NCBI RefSeq assembly: GCF_900100875.1
Contig: NZ_FNKQ01000005.1
Location: 186,001-250,000 of the forward strand
Direction of reading: 5' to 3'
Source of the DNA: Halopelagius longus
GTDB taxonomy: Archaea > Halobacteriota > Halobacteria > Halobacteriales > Haloferacaceae
Length of the DNA: 64,000 bases
Shown: piece after piece, positions 50,763 through 60,317 of the stretch
How the letters are laid out: each line of letters begins with the position of its first letter
How positions within the stretch are numbered: the first letter of the stretch is position 1
The notes under the pieces: generated by a model
What the model saw: the letters and a program-made list of their open reading frames with translations, nothing else
Told to the model about the DNA's origin: nothing
Databases searched by the model: none
Program-made: the position numbers and the translations under genes

Positions 50763-51728
50763 TTACGGGAGGACGAGGTTCTCGAGTTCGTCCACTCCGC
50801 CTTCGTCGAGGGTTTCGACGTTCCGGGCGACGATGTCGGCGAGGCGACTCCAGTGGGCGGGACTGTGGCCCGCGTTGTGGGGGGTGATGGTGACGTTCTC
50901 GAACTCCCAGAGGACGTGTTCCGGCGGAAGCGGTTCGGGGTCGGTCACGTCCAGCGACGCGCTCGCTATCCGGTTGTTCTGAATCGCCGCGACCAACGCG
51001 TCGGTGTCGAGTATCGGTCCGCGACCGACGTTGGTGACCGTGGCGTGCGGCGGGAGCGTCTCGAACTCCTCCTCGCCGACGAGGCCCCGAGTCGTGTCGG
51101 TGAGGGGCGCGGCGACGACGAGGTGGTCCGTTCGGGCGAGGGCGTCGTGGAAGTCGTCGGCGTCGAAGCCGAGCACTTCGTCCGTCGGCCCGCCTTTCTC
51201 CGGGGTGTAGCGGACGCCGATTGTGTCGACGCCGAACCCCTCCAGTCGTTCGACGACGGCGGTGCCGATGGCGCCGAGGCCGACGACGGTGACGGTGCTC
51301 CCCTGTAGTTCGCCCGCCTGATAGTGCCGCCACTCGTGACGCTGTTCGCGCCGCCACCCCTCTCGGAGGCGGCGCGTCGAGGTGAGGATGTAGCCGAGAA
51401 CCTGCTCTGCGATGTTCGGTGCGTGAACGCCCGACGCGTTCGTAACGGCGACGTTCATGTCGGAGAACGTATCGAGCGGAAGGTGGCCGTACCCGGCGGC
51501 GATACCGGCGAACAACCGGAGGTTCTCCGCCTCCTCTAACAGTTCCGCCTCGATTTCGACGCTCGAAACGACCCGCGCCTCCCGAATCAGTTCGCGTTCC
51601 TCCCGCGGCGTTCGCGCGAGTTCGACCGAGTGGTCCGGGAGTCGGTCGCGGAGTTCGCTGACGTATTCTTCGGCGGGGAGTCCGTGCGTTCCTTGTCGTA
51701 AGACGACCACGTCTGGATTTCCGGTCAT
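50763..51728 (-). CDS. D-2-hydroxyacid dehydrogenase (NAD-dependent)
   Basis: 321 residues. The NAD motif GLGAIG is at 150-155, and the catalytic set is R236 (NVGRGP), E265 (DPEPLP) and H284 (ITPHNAGHS). The family reduces a 2-oxo acid to a D-2-hydroxy acid or reverses this. Position in a sugar-acid locus hints at hydroxypyruvate, glyoxylate or a sugar-derived keto acid. It is between the regulator and the ABC importer, in the same direction as the regulator. Confidence 0.93.
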   Translation of the reverse strand: MTGNPDVVVLRQGTHGLPAEEYVSELRDRLPDHSVELARTPREERELIREARVVSSVEIEAELLEEAENLRLFAGIAAGYGHLPLDTFSDMNVAVTNASGVHAPNIAEQVLGYILTSTRRLREGWRREQRHEWRHYQAGELQGSTVTVVGLGAIGTAVVERLEGFGVDTIGVRYTPEKGGPTDEVLGFDADDFHDALARTDHLVVAAPLTDTTRGLVGEEEFETLPPHATVTNVGRGPILDTDALVAAIQNNRIASASLDVTDPEPLPPEHVLWEFENVTITPHNAGHSPAHWSRLADIVARNVETLDEGGVDELENLVLP

Positions 51729-51937
51729 GTGGATGACTACCTCTCGGACCGAGAGTGCGACCCGCTATCGAACGTCTCGGCCGGGTAATAGATTCCGACA
51801 GATGCGTATATACAACCGTTTACAGGAAAGTTTTACCTCAAACCCAGTTCGCCGAGTAAATGTTCTCTCCCGTGCGTTTTGCGGCCGTACGCGCGAGAGG
51901 AGGACCCCCGAGAGCCGATCCATCGTTCACGGACCTA

Positions 51938-51949
51938 AATTATATATAT
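51938..51949 (+). promoter_or_regulatory. TATA element of the sugar transporter operon
   Basis: aattatatatat is centred about 27 bp before the ATG at 51970, predicting a leaderless transcript that starts the transporter operon. Confidence 0.65.
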
Positions 51950-51969
51950 CGGGAGTTCGTTGTCCGTGA

Positions 51970-53397
51970 ATGGTAATGGCAAGCAACCATCAGCGGAGAG
52001 AGTTTATCAAAGCAGCAGCGCTCGGCGGCGTCGCGGCGTCCGCTGGATGTCTCAGCAGCGTCACCGGCGGCGGAAGCGATTCGTCCGGGTCCGGCGGCGG
52101 TGGCGGTGGCGGCGGTGACGGAAACACCGTGGAGTACTGGGAGTACTTCCACTCGCAGTCGCAGGTCGCAGAAAAGTTGATGCAGTCGTCCGTCGAGGAG
52201 TTCCAGAGCAGCACGGACGCCCAGATGAAGATGAACTGGGCGAGTTGGGACGACATCAACGGCGGCAAGTGGAAGAACAACATCCAGAACGGCAACCGAC
52301 CCGTCATCTACGACTCGACGAACTCGCTCGACGGGCAGTTCATCGAACCCGGATGGGTGAAACCGGTGAGCGAGTACAAGGACCGACTGAGCGACGACGC
52401 CCTGCAGAACATCGAGTGGGCGATGCAGATGGCCCAGAGTTGCTACCGCGGGTTCGACGAGAACCTCTACGAGATTCCCATCGGACTCGAAGTGGGGTCG
52501 CCGTTCATCGCTCGGGCGGACCACTTCGAGGAGGCGGGCCTGTCCATCGAGGAGGACTTCCCGCCGACGGACTACGAGCATCTGGTCGAAGTCGCCACGC
52601 AACTGCAGGAGAACGGTCCCGGCGACTACGGGTTCCAGATTTACGGCGCGCAAGGCGACGTGACCGACGAGGCACTCGTCACGTGGACCGCCTCCGAGGG
52701 CGGGTACGAGGGGATGTACCTCGACGAGGAGTGGTCGGACGTGAAGTACGACTCCGACGTCTGGAAGACGGCCACGAAGCAGTACGTGGACCTCTACCGG
52801 AAACACGGCCTCTCCTCGGACAAAGCCCCGACGGCCTCCAACGAGGGCGTCGCCCAGATGCTCATCCAAGGGGACGTGAGCATGTACCAGGGCAGCACGA
52901 AGGACCTCGGGTTGTTCCGGAGTCGCGCCGAGGAGATGTTGAAGGACGGCACCATCGTCTTCGGTCCCTCCTGGGAGGGAAGCGCCGGCAACCGCGGGGA
53001 GTTCTTCACCCAGTGCATCGCGCTCATGCGGAAGCCCGACGGCGTCTCCGAGGACGTCTGGAGCCAGCGCGAGGAGTTGGCCATCCAGTGGATAAACAAG
53101 GTGCTCTCGAAGGAGTTCCAGTCGGAGGTTCCCCGGTCGCTGGCGACGCTCCCGGTCCGGAAAGACGTGTGGGAGAGCCTCCACGAGGACCCGGCGCTCT
53201 CGGAGAGCAACTACATGAGCACCTTAGAGACGATGGCCGACGGGATGGAACACGGCTGGTCCAGCCACCCGAAGATGAACGCCATCCAGTACAACATCGC
53301 CGGTCCGCTGTTCCAAGAGGCCGTGCGCGGACAGATATCGCCCGAGGAGGCCTGCACTCGGGCCGCAGAACAGATACGGGACCAGATCGATCTCTGA
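51970..53397 (+). CDS. ABC sugar-binding lipoprotein
   Basis: 475 residues with a twin-arginine signal (QRREFIKAA) and lipobox (SAGC) and a poly-Gly linker. The mature part is a family 1 sugar-binding protein: YWEYFHSQSQ, then RVDHFEEAG-like AdhEEAG, YGFQIYGAQGDVTDEALVTWTASEGG. It is first of a four-gene operon with two permeases and an ATPase. The ligand is probably a sugar or sugar acid matching the downstream dehydratase. Confidence 0.93.
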   Translation: MVMASNHQRREFIKAAALGGVAASAGCLSSVTGGGSDSSGSGGGGGGGGDGNTVEYWEYFHSQSQVAEKLMQSSVEEFQSSTDAQMKMNWASWDDINGGKWKNNIQNGNRPVIYDSTNSLDGQFIEPGWVKPVSEYKDRLSDDALQNIEWAMQMAQSCYRGFDENLYEIPIGLEVGSPFIARADHFEEAGLSIEEDFPPTDYEHLVEVATQLQENGPGDYGFQIYGAQGDVTDEALVTWTASEGGYEGMYLDEEWSDVKYDSDVWKTATKQYVDLYRKHGLSSDKAPTASNEGVAQMLIQGDVSMYQGSTKDLGLFRSRAEEMLKDGTIVFGPSWEGSAGNRGEFFTQCIALMRKPDGVSEDVWSQREELAIQWINKVLSKEFQSEVPRSLATLPVRKDVWESLHEDPALSESNYMSTLETMADGMEHGWSSHPKMNAIQYNIAGPLFQEAVRGQISPEEACTRAAEQIRDQIDL

Positions 53398-53398
53398 G

Positions 53399-54325
53399 AT
53401 GTCCACCCAGAACCGCTTCGACTTCGGAGGCCGGACCGAACGCTACCGCGAGACCCTCTCGGAGAACTGGTTCTCGTACCTGCTGATACTGCCGGTGCTC
53501 GTGTTCTTGGTCCTGCTCATGTGGCTCCCGTTCGCGCAGGGGGTGTACATGAGCTTCAACGACTGGCCCTTCGGCGGCGACCCGACGTGGGTCGGCTTGG
53601 GGAACTACGAGTTCCTGTTCGGGTGGGAACCGTTCTACACGTCGTTGAAGGCGACGCTTCTGTTCTCGCTCACGACGGCGTTCCAACTCGGCATCGCTCT
53701 CGTGGCGGCGTTGGCCGTGCGCGAAATCCGCCGCGGGAAGAGTCTCGTCACCGGGACGTTCCTCCTCTCGTACACGGTGCCGCCGCTCGTCACCGGTACC
53801 ATCTGGGCGTACCTGCTGCAACCCGACCTCGGTCCAGTCTTCGGGTTCCTCACGCAGTGGGGGATCCTCGAAGAGACGGTCTACTGGGGGAGTCAGGGTG
53901 CCGCCGCCCTCGGCGTCGTCGTGTTCGTGACGACGTGGACGTTCTGGCCGTTCATGTTCCTCATCATCTCGGCCAGTCTGGAGAGCATTCCCGAGGAGAT
54001 GTACGAGAGCGCGCGGATGTACGGCGCGAACCGCTTCCAGACGTTCCTCCGTGTGACGCTCCCGCAGTTGAAGAGCGCCATCTTGGTCGCACTGAGCATC
54101 CGCATCATCTGGAACATGACGAAGATATCGCAGGTGCTGCAGCTGACGAACGGCGGCCCCGGATACGACACGTCGATTCTGGCGGTGCTCCTGTACAGGT
54201 TCGCCTACGGACAGGGCCGGATGGGCGTCTCCTACGCCGTCGGCGTCATCCTGCTCCTCCTGACCATCGGCTTCGTGTTCGTGTTCATCCGCGAATTCGA
54301 GCGAACGAGCGAGGGCCCCGAATAA
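53399..54325 (+). CDS. ABC sugar permease (MalF/UgpA type)
   Basis: 308 residues with six membrane helices. The cytoplasmic EAA loop is YESARMYGANRFQTFLRVTLP, the contact site with the ATPase. The start ATG at 53399 follows the binding-protein stop by one base. The N-terminal cytosolic segment before the first helix (about 30 residues) is normal for this permease type. Confidence 0.94.
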   Translation: MSTQNRFDFGGRTERYRETLSENWFSYLLILPVLVFLVLLMWLPFAQGVYMSFNDWPFGGDPTWVGLGNYEFLFGWEPFYTSLKATLLFSLTTAFQLGIALVAALAVREIRRGKSLVTGTFLLSYTVPPLVTGTIWAYLLQPDLGPVFGFLTQWGILEETVYWGSQGAAALGVVVFVTTWTFWPFMFLIISASLESIPEEMYESARMYGANRFQTFLRVTLPQLKSAILVALSIRIIWNMTKISQVLQLTNGGPGYDTSILAVLLYRFAYGQGRMGVSYAVGVILLLLTIGFVFVFIREFERTSEGPE

Positions 54326-55158
54326 TGAGTACGCAAGAGTTCGACGTGACTGGCGTGACGCTGAAGGCGGCCACGTACGGGGTCATCTCGTTCCTCGTCC
54401 TGTTCAACCTCACCGTGTTGGTGTTCATCTTCTCGGTGTCGTTCATGCCGCCGACGGAGTTCTTCGGCGACCCGCACATCATCCCGAAGGACCCGACGCT
54501 GGAGGCGTGGACAAGCGGGTTCGCGGAACTGCGCGACAACCTCGTGAACAGCTTCCTCATCGGCCTCGGGACGACCATCGTCGCGTTGGCCATCTCCATC
54601 CCGGGCGCGTACGCGTTCGCCCGAAAGGAGTTCTACGGCAAGAAGCTGGGCTTCTACGCCATCATCTCGGCGATGATGTTCCCGTACATCCTCTTGGTCA
54701 TCCCCATCATGGACCTCTGGAACGACCTCGGGTTGTACAACACCATCCCCGGGATGATACTGGCGTATCAGGTGTTCGTCACCCCCTTCGCCATCTGGAT
54801 TCTCCGGGACTTCTTCGCGAAGTTGCCGAAGGACATAGAAGAGGCCGCGCAGGTGTACGGCTGCACGCAGTTCACGGCGTTCCTCCGGGTCATCCTCCCG
54901 TTGGCGACGCCCGGCATCGTCGCCGTCGGCTTCCTCGCGTTCCTCACCGGGTGGAACGACTTCCTGTTCGCCAACCTGCTGACCACCGGGACGGGCCCGG
55001 TTCCGGCGGTGCCGGTGCTGTACGGCACCATCGGCGGCGGGTCGGGCGAACGCGTCTACTGGGGGAAGCTGATGGCGGAGACGCTCATCATCGGCACGCC
55101 GCCGACGATACTGTACCTCGTGGCGCGGAACTACCTCGAAAACGCATTCACGGTGTAA
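54325..55158 (+). CDS. ABC sugar permease (MalG/UgpE type)
   Basis: 277 residues with six membrane helices and the EAA loop IEEAAQVYGCTQFTAFLRVILP. The ATG at 54325 overlaps the stop of the first permease by one base (TAATG). A longer open frame runs into the first permease in another phase and was rejected. Confidence 0.94.
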   Translation: MSTQEFDVTGVTLKAATYGVISFLVLFNLTVLVFIFSVSFMPPTEFFGDPHIIPKDPTLEAWTSGFAELRDNLVNSFLIGLGTTIVALAISIPGAYAFARKEFYGKKLGFYAIISAMMFPYILLVIPIMDLWNDLGLYNTIPGMILAYQVFVTPFAIWILRDFFAKLPKDIEEAAQVYGCTQFTAFLRVILPLATPGIVAVGFLAFLTGWNDFLFANLLTTGTGPVPAVPVLYGTIGGGSGERVYWGKLMAETLIIGTPPTILYLVARNYLENAFTV

Positions 55159-55162
55159 CACA

Positions 55163-56344
55163 ATGACCGCACTAGAAGACGTAGACGGTTCGGACGAACG
55201 GACGACGGAACAGCCGACGGACCCGGACGCCGCCCCGCCGGGGGCGGACGACACCGACGGGCAGATTCGCATCGAGAACCTGCGAAAGACGTTCGACAAC
55301 GGCGAAATCGTCGCCTGCGACGACGTGAATATAAAGACGGAGGGCGGCGAGTTCGTCGTTCTCGTCGGCCCCTCGGGGTGCGGGAAGACGACGACGCTCC
55401 GCTGTATCGCCGGGTTGGAGGAACCCGACGAGGGTCGGATACTCGTCGACGGCGAGGACGTGACGGGGAAGAAATCGAAGGACAGGGACCTCGCGTTCGT
55501 CTTCCAGAGCATCGCCCTGTTCCCGCACATGACCGTACGGAAGAACATGCGCTTCGGCCTCGACATGAAGACGGACCTGCCGAAGTCGGAGAAGAACCAA
55601 CGAGTCAAGGAGGCGGCGGAGACGCTCGGCATCGAGGAGACCCTCGACCGCAAGCCGTCTGCGCTCTCGGGCGGACAACAGCAACGCGTTTCGCTCGGGC
55701 GCGCGATGGTGATGGAACCGGCCGCGTTCTTGCTGGACGAACCGTTCTCGGCGCTCGACGCGAACCTGCGGGACCACATGCGCGTGGAGGTCAAGAAGAT
55801 TCAGCGGCGACTCGACACCGCGATGGTGTTCGTCACGCACGACCAAGAGGAGGCGATGACGCTCGGCGACAAGATCGTCGTGATGGACGACGGGTACGTC
55901 CAGCAGATAGGCACGCCGTACGACATCTACAACGAACCCGAGAACCGCTTCGTCGCCGACTTCATCGGGTCGCCGTCGCCGAATCTCATCGACTGCACCG
56001 TCGAGGAGACGTCCGACGGCGTCGCGTTCGCGAGCGACTTCTGCACGATACCGGCGACGGACGAACAGGCCGAGGCGGTTCGGGAACGCGGCGACGAAAC
56101 CGTCGTCTACGGCGTGCGCCCGGAGTACCTGAACATCCGCGAGGAGGGCGGCCACTTCACGGCCCGACTCGACGTCGTCGAACCCCTCGGCGACAGGGAC
56201 GCCGTCCACATCTCCTCGGGCGGCACCCCCCTGTCTGCGGTGACGCCGCAAGGAGAGGTTTCGAAGGACAGAGAGACGGTGAACGTGCAGATACGGACGG
56301 ACGAATCGTGGCTGTTCGACGAGGACGGCGACCGAATCGTCTGA
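55163..56344 (+). CDS. ABC sugar ATPase (UgpC/MalK type)
   Basis: 393 residues. Walker A GPSGCGKTT (69-77), signature LSGGQQQR, Walker B LLDEPFSALD, H-loop THDQEEA, then a C-terminal TOBE-like domain (VVYGVRPEYLN, VVEPLGD). The MSMX-like organisation shows it drives the two permeases upstream. The first 33 residues are an extra acidic extension. Confidence 0.95.
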   Translation: MTALEDVDGSDERTTEQPTDPDAAPPGADDTDGQIRIENLRKTFDNGEIVACDDVNIKTEGGEFVVLVGPSGCGKTTTLRCIAGLEEPDEGRILVDGEDVTGKKSKDRDLAFVFQSIALFPHMTVRKNMRFGLDMKTDLPKSEKNQRVKEAAETLGIEETLDRKPSALSGGQQQRVSLGRAMVMEPAAFLLDEPFSALDANLRDHMRVEVKKIQRRLDTAMVFVTHDQEEAMTLGDKIVVMDDGYVQQIGTPYDIYNEPENRFVADFIGSPSPNLIDCTVEETSDGVAFASDFCTIPATDEQAEAVRERGDETVVYGVRPEYLNIREEGGHFTARLDVVEPLGDRDAVHISSGGTPLSAVTPQGEVSKDRETVNVQIRTDESWLFDEDGDRIV

Positions 56345-56415
56345 CGGCCGACGCCCGTCTTCACCACCAAAGGTAAGCGAGTCGAACGCGAAGCGACACC
56401 GAACGGAGACTTCCG

Positions 56416-57201
56416 ATGACACGATACGAAACGGCGGTACGGGCGGCGCGCGAGGGGTCCGAAGTCGCCCACGACCTGTTCCGCACCGAACTGGACGTCG
56501 AGACCAAGAGTTCGAAGATGGACTTCGTGACCCGCGCGGACACCGAAACCCAGCGTCGGGTCATCTCCGCCGTCCGCGAGGAGTACCCCGACGCCACTAT
56601 CGTCGGCGAGGAGGAAGACGAGTTGAAGTCCGTCCCCGAAGACGGGAACGCGTGGGTCGTAGACCCCATCGACGGCACGACCAACTTCGTCCGCGAGGCG
56701 CAGTTGTGGACGACCACCGTCGCGGTCGTACGGGACCACGAAACCGTCGCGGCGGTGACCGTCGCGCCGGCACTCGGCGACACGTACGCGGCGAACCCCG
56801 ACAGCGTGACCCGGAACGGGGAACCGATGGCCGCGAGTGCTCACACCGACTTAGCGGAGTTCAGCGTCGCGCCCATCCTCCGGTACGGCCCCGAACGCGA
56901 CGACGAGTTCGGCGACCTACTGGCCGGACTGATACGGAACTTCGGGGACCTGCGCCGGTTCGGGTGCGCGCAGGTGACCCTCGCGATGGTCGCCTGCGGA
57001 ACGCTCGAGGCGGCGATTTCCGCGCAACCGGAGCCGAACCCGTGGGACACCGTCGCGGGCGTCTACCTCGTCCGTCGGGCGGGCGGGACGGTCACGGACG
57101 TACACGGCGACCCGTGGGAACCCGGATGCGAGGGCATCGTCGCGTCGGACGGCGAGGCCCACGACGAGGTTCTGGACCGGGTGAGCGAGGTAATACGGTA
57201 G
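56416..57201 (+). CDS. Inositol-monophosphatase-family phosphatase
   Basis: 261 residues of the Mg-dependent, lithium-sensitive phosphatase family. The metal site is GEEE (64-67), DPIDGT (83-88) and a C-terminal WDTVAG. The family dephosphorylates inositol-1-phosphate, fructose-1,6-bisphosphate or 3'-phosphoadenosine 5'-phosphate. Its location in a sugar locus suggests a sugar phosphate, but the substrate cannot be chosen from the sequence. Confidence 0.92.
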   Translation: MTRYETAVRAAREGSEVAHDLFRTELDVETKSSKMDFVTRADTETQRRVISAVREEYPDATIVGEEEDELKSVPEDGNAWVVDPIDGTTNFVREAQLWTTTVAVVRDHETVAAVTVAPALGDTYAANPDSVTRNGEPMAASAHTDLAEFSVAPILRYGPERDDEFGDLLAGLIRNFGDLRRFGCAQVTLAMVACGTLEAAISAQPEPNPWDTVAGVYLVRRAGGTVTDVHGDPWEPGCEGIVASDGEAHDEVLDRVSEVIR

Positions 57202-57310
57202 AGCGACCGTAACGCGGGCCTGCGCGACTCGAAGTTCGACGGTCGACGCGCGAGCGACGGTGCCTCGCCGGATGGAAGATTTTACTACGCTCTGCGCGCC
57301 AACTACGTGC

Positions 57311-58549
57311 ATGCCGGTAGATTACTCGGAGCTACACGACCCGAACGCGGAGTACACGATGCGAGAGCTATCCGCCGAGACGATGGGCGTCACCGCGGAA
57401 CGGGGTGGCGGCCGCGACGTCGAGATTACCGACGTGCAGACGACGATGATAGACGGGAACTTCCCGTGGACGCTCGTCCGAGTGTACACGGACGCCGGTT
57501 TCGTTGGGACGGGCGAGGCCTACTGGGGCGCGGGTGTCCCCGAACTCATCGAACGGATGAAGCCGTTCGTCGTCGGCGAGAATCCCTTGGACATCGACCG
57601 ACTGTTCGAACACTTGGTCCAGAAGATGTCCGGCGAAGGTTCCGTCGAGGGCGTCACCGTCACCGCCATCTCCGGCATCGAAATCGCCTTACACGACCTC
57701 GCGGGCAAGATTCTCGACGTTCCCGCCTACCAACTGCTCGGCGGGAAGTACCGCGACAAGGTCCGCGTCTACTGCGACTGTCACACCGAACAAGAAGCCG
57801 ACCCCGAAGCCTGCGCCGACGAGGCGGAACGAGTCGTCGAAGAACTCGGCTACGACGCCCTAAAATTCGACCTAGACGTGCCCTCGGGCTTCGAGAAGGA
57901 CCGCGCGAACCGCCACCTCCGCCCCGGCGAGGTTCGCCACAAGGCCGAAATCGTCGAGAAGGTCACCGAACGCGTGAAAGACCGCGCGGACGTCGCCTTC
58001 GACTGCCACTGGACGTTCTCCGCCAACTCCGCGCAACGCCTCGCGGCCGCCATCGAAGACTACGACGTCTGGTGGCTAGAAGACCCCGTCCCGCCGGAGA
58101 ACCTCGAAGTGCAGGAAGAGGTCACCAAGTCCACGACGACGCCGATTACGGTGGGCGAGAACCGCTACCGCGTCACCGAGGAACGCCGCCTCATCGAGAA
58201 CCAAGCGGTCGACATCATCGCGCCGGACCTGCCGAAAGTCGGCGGCATGCGCGAGACGCGGAAGATTGCGGACGTTGCGAACCAGTACTACATCCCGGTC
58301 GCGATGCACAACGTCTCCTCGCCTATCGCCACGATGGCCTCCGCGCACGTCGGCACGGCCATTCCGAACTCGTTGGCCGTCGAGTACCACTCCTACGAAC
58401 TGGACTGGTGGAGCGATTTGGTCGAAGAGACGGTCATCGAGGACGGCTACGTCGAGATTCCCGAAAAACCGGGCCTCGGCCTGACGCTCGACATGGACAC
58501 GGTGGAAGAGCACATGGTCGCAGGAGAGACGCTGTTCGACGAGGCGTAA
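57311..58549 (+). CDS. gnaD: Enolase-superfamily sugar-acid dehydratase, gluconate-dehydratase-like
   Basis: 412 residues. Metal ligands D231, E257 and E283 and the catalytic H233 (FDCHWTF) and H333 (VAMHNVSS) fit the mandelate-racemase/galactonate-dehydratase branch. The N-terminus (DYSELHDPNAEYTMRELSAE) resembles the Haloferax gluconate dehydratase described for the semi-phosphorylative Entner-Doudoroff pathway, so D-gluconate to 2-keto-3-deoxygluconate is the likely reaction. Xylonate is an alternative. I use the ATG at 57311; an open frame runs further upstream. The last codons are copied in a nearby direct repeat. Confidence 0.75.
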   Translation: MPVDYSELHDPNAEYTMRELSAETMGVTAERGGGRDVEITDVQTTMIDGNFPWTLVRVYTDAGFVGTGEAYWGAGVPELIERMKPFVVGENPLDIDRLFEHLVQKMSGEGSVEGVTVTAISGIEIALHDLAGKILDVPAYQLLGGKYRDKVRVYCDCHTEQEADPEACADEAERVVEELGYDALKFDLDVPSGFEKDRANRHLRPGEVRHKAEIVEKVTERVKDRADVAFDCHWTFSANSAQRLAAAIEDYDVWWLEDPVPPENLEVQEEVTKSTTTPITVGENRYRVTEERRLIENQAVDIIAPDLPKVGGMRETRKIADVANQYYIPVAMHNVSSPIATMASAHVGTAIPNSLAVEYHSYELDWWSDLVEETVIEDGYVEIPEKPGLGLTLDMDTVEEHMVAGETLFDEA

Positions 58550-58713
58550 GCCGAAGTCGAGCACGTGACGCACAGCGTCACGAAGTTCGACGAAGAATAA
58601 CGTCGTCGAGCCAGCGAATCTCTGATTCGCGCTGTTCGACGAGGCGTAAGCCGACATCGAGCACGTGCACAGCGTCACGAAGTTCGACGAAGAATAACGT
58701 CGTCGGGCCGGCG
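58531..58713 (+). repeat. Imperfect tandem duplication of a dehydratase 3' end
   Basis: Two copies of about 85 bp, 100 bp apart, start at 58531 and 58631. The first begins inside the dehydratase gene (last codons LFDEA and stop) and the second lies outside. A GTGACG-CACAG-CGTCAC hairpin in the first copy (near 58565-58582) is broken by a 3-base loss in the second. Confidence 0.75.
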
Positions 58714-59205
58714 TATCTTCTGACTGGTGGCTGTCGCCCGGCCGTTCTGGGCGAGTTACATTGAGGCTTTGTCTTGTGTGTTATATACATTATTAATGGA
58801 GTCCACGACCGTAGGGTTCGAGAGAGGCGGCTATCACTGAGAACTGCGAATTTCTCCCATACAGCGGGGAATAACGCGTTTATCCGGAGTTCGGTAGTTG
58901 GATTTATGGAAAGCCCTATCACCACGGCGTCAACCAAACTTCGATCCGCTATCCCGTCATATGCCGAGTTTGAGCCCGTATATATTCGTTTCTCGGTTTG
59001 CGAGTCGGACGGTGAGAATCGAGTGGCGTGTATCGCCGGACCAGATAGAAATCCGAATTTGTAGCAATATTATAGAGGACCAGGTGGGTTCGTTCGAAGA
59101 GCGAGCGGAGTTCGTCCGCGCGCGGAACGACGTCGACGCCGGCGGCGAATCTGACGAAGTTATTCGGACGAAGGTCTATCTAGCTCGCGTGAGAGGACCG
59201 TGACG
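58550..59205. other. Intergenic region after the dehydratase
   Basis: 656 bp. It contains the second copy of the tandem duplication and an A/T-rich stretch (tatatacattattaatgg, 58781-58798). Short open frames here are not supported as genes. The promoter of the MOSC gene may lie toward the right end. Confidence 0.4.
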
Positions 59206-59985
59206 ATGGGAGAAATCGAGCGAATCTCTGTGTATCCGGTGAAGGGACTCGACGGACGCCGCCTCGACGCCGCGGAGGTGTTGGAGGGCGGAACGCTCGA
59301 ACGCGACCGCGAATTTGCACTATTCGATGCCGACGGCGACGTGATGAACGGGAAGCGGACGGAACGCGTCCACGACGTGGATACGACGTTCGATACGGAG
59401 ACGGGAGCGCTGACGGTGCGGACCGCAGACGGGGAAGAAGACGAGTTCGACCTCGACGCCGAGAGCGGGCGGGAGCGAGCGTCCGAGTGGTTCGGCGAGT
59501 TCTTCGGGGAGGACCTGACGCTGAAGCGAGACCGGAGTTTGGGGTTCGTAGACCGCCGCGGGATGGGCCCGTCGGTCATCAGCACGGCGACCCTGCGGGA
59601 AGTCGCGTCGTGGTTCGACGGGACGACGGTCGAGGGGATGCGGCGGCGACTCCGGGCGAACGTCGAAGTGAGCGGCGTGCCGGCGTTCTGGGAGGACCGG
59701 TTCGTCGGTCCCGACGCGCCGTCGTTCGTCGCCGGCGACGTTCGATTCGACGGCGTCACGCCCTGCGGTCGGTGCGTCGTCCCGCAACGGGACCCCGACA
59801 CCGGCGACCGGACGCCGGAGTTCCGCGAACGGTTCGTCGAACGGCGGCGGGAGACGTTCCCCGAGTGGGCCGACGAGGCGGCGTTCGACCACTTCTACAC
59901 GCTGATGATAATTACGGACGTACCCGAGGACTACCGCGGGGCGACGGTTCGCGTCGGCGACACGGTGCAGTCCGTCGAGGGATAG
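59206..59985 (+). CDS. MOSC-domain protein (molybdenum-cofactor sulfurase C-terminal family)
   Basis: 259 residues: an N-terminal MOSC_N beta-barrel (residues 1-110, ISVYPVKGLDGRRL) and a C-terminal MOSC domain. The TPCGRCVVPQRDPDTG stretch (C187 and C190) matches the molybdenum-ligand region of YcbX/mARC-like proteins. Such enzymes hold Mo cofactor and reduce N-hydroxylated or similar compounds. The start is the ATG at 59206; a GTG lies 6 bp earlier. Confidence 0.9.
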   Translation: MGEIERISVYPVKGLDGRRLDAAEVLEGGTLERDREFALFDADGDVMNGKRTERVHDVDTTFDTETGALTVRTADGEEDEFDLDAESGRERASEWFGEFFGEDLTLKRDRSLGFVDRRGMGPSVISTATLREVASWFDGTTVEGMRRRLRANVEVSGVPAFWEDRFVGPDAPSFVAGDVRFDGVTPCGRCVVPQRDPDTGDRTPEFRERFVERRRETFPEWADEAAFDHFYTLMIITDVPEDYRGATVRVGDTVQSVEG

Positions 59986-60317
59986 AGGTCCCGGTTCGAG
60001 TAGAGAGGTCGGAAACGGAGACTCGTATCGAGGCGGCGAGCAACCGAACTCGGACACGGAGTGAGTAAGGCGAGGGCGAGTACACTGAACCCCTTCCGCC
60101 AGCGTCCGAGGCGGACGCACCTCCTCTCGTGAGGAAACGTGCGAATCGCCCGAATGTATTTGCGACGTCGGCGCGTACACTCGATATTCGGTATCTGTCG
60201 GCCTCCCGAGAGGCCGACGGCCGCGAAATCGATGACCCGGAACAGACGCCGCACGACGGAACGCGTGCGAGAACCGCGACCGGCGCAGAACGCCGACAAG
60301 CGACGTTTTCCAAGGCG
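59986..60317. other. Intergenic region before the diacylglycerol-kinase gene
   Basis: 332 bp of ordinary GC. An open frame in the plus strand continues upstream from the kinase gene without family similarity. I see no RNA gene or repeat. Confidence 0.4.

Noticed and set aside
58774-59203. Two overlapping short open frames before the MOSC gene
   Set aside because: They are in different phases, not acidic, and have no recognisable domain.
59986-60060. A ggttcgag stretch resembling a tRNA T-arm
   Set aside because: There is no matching acceptor or anticodon stem around it.
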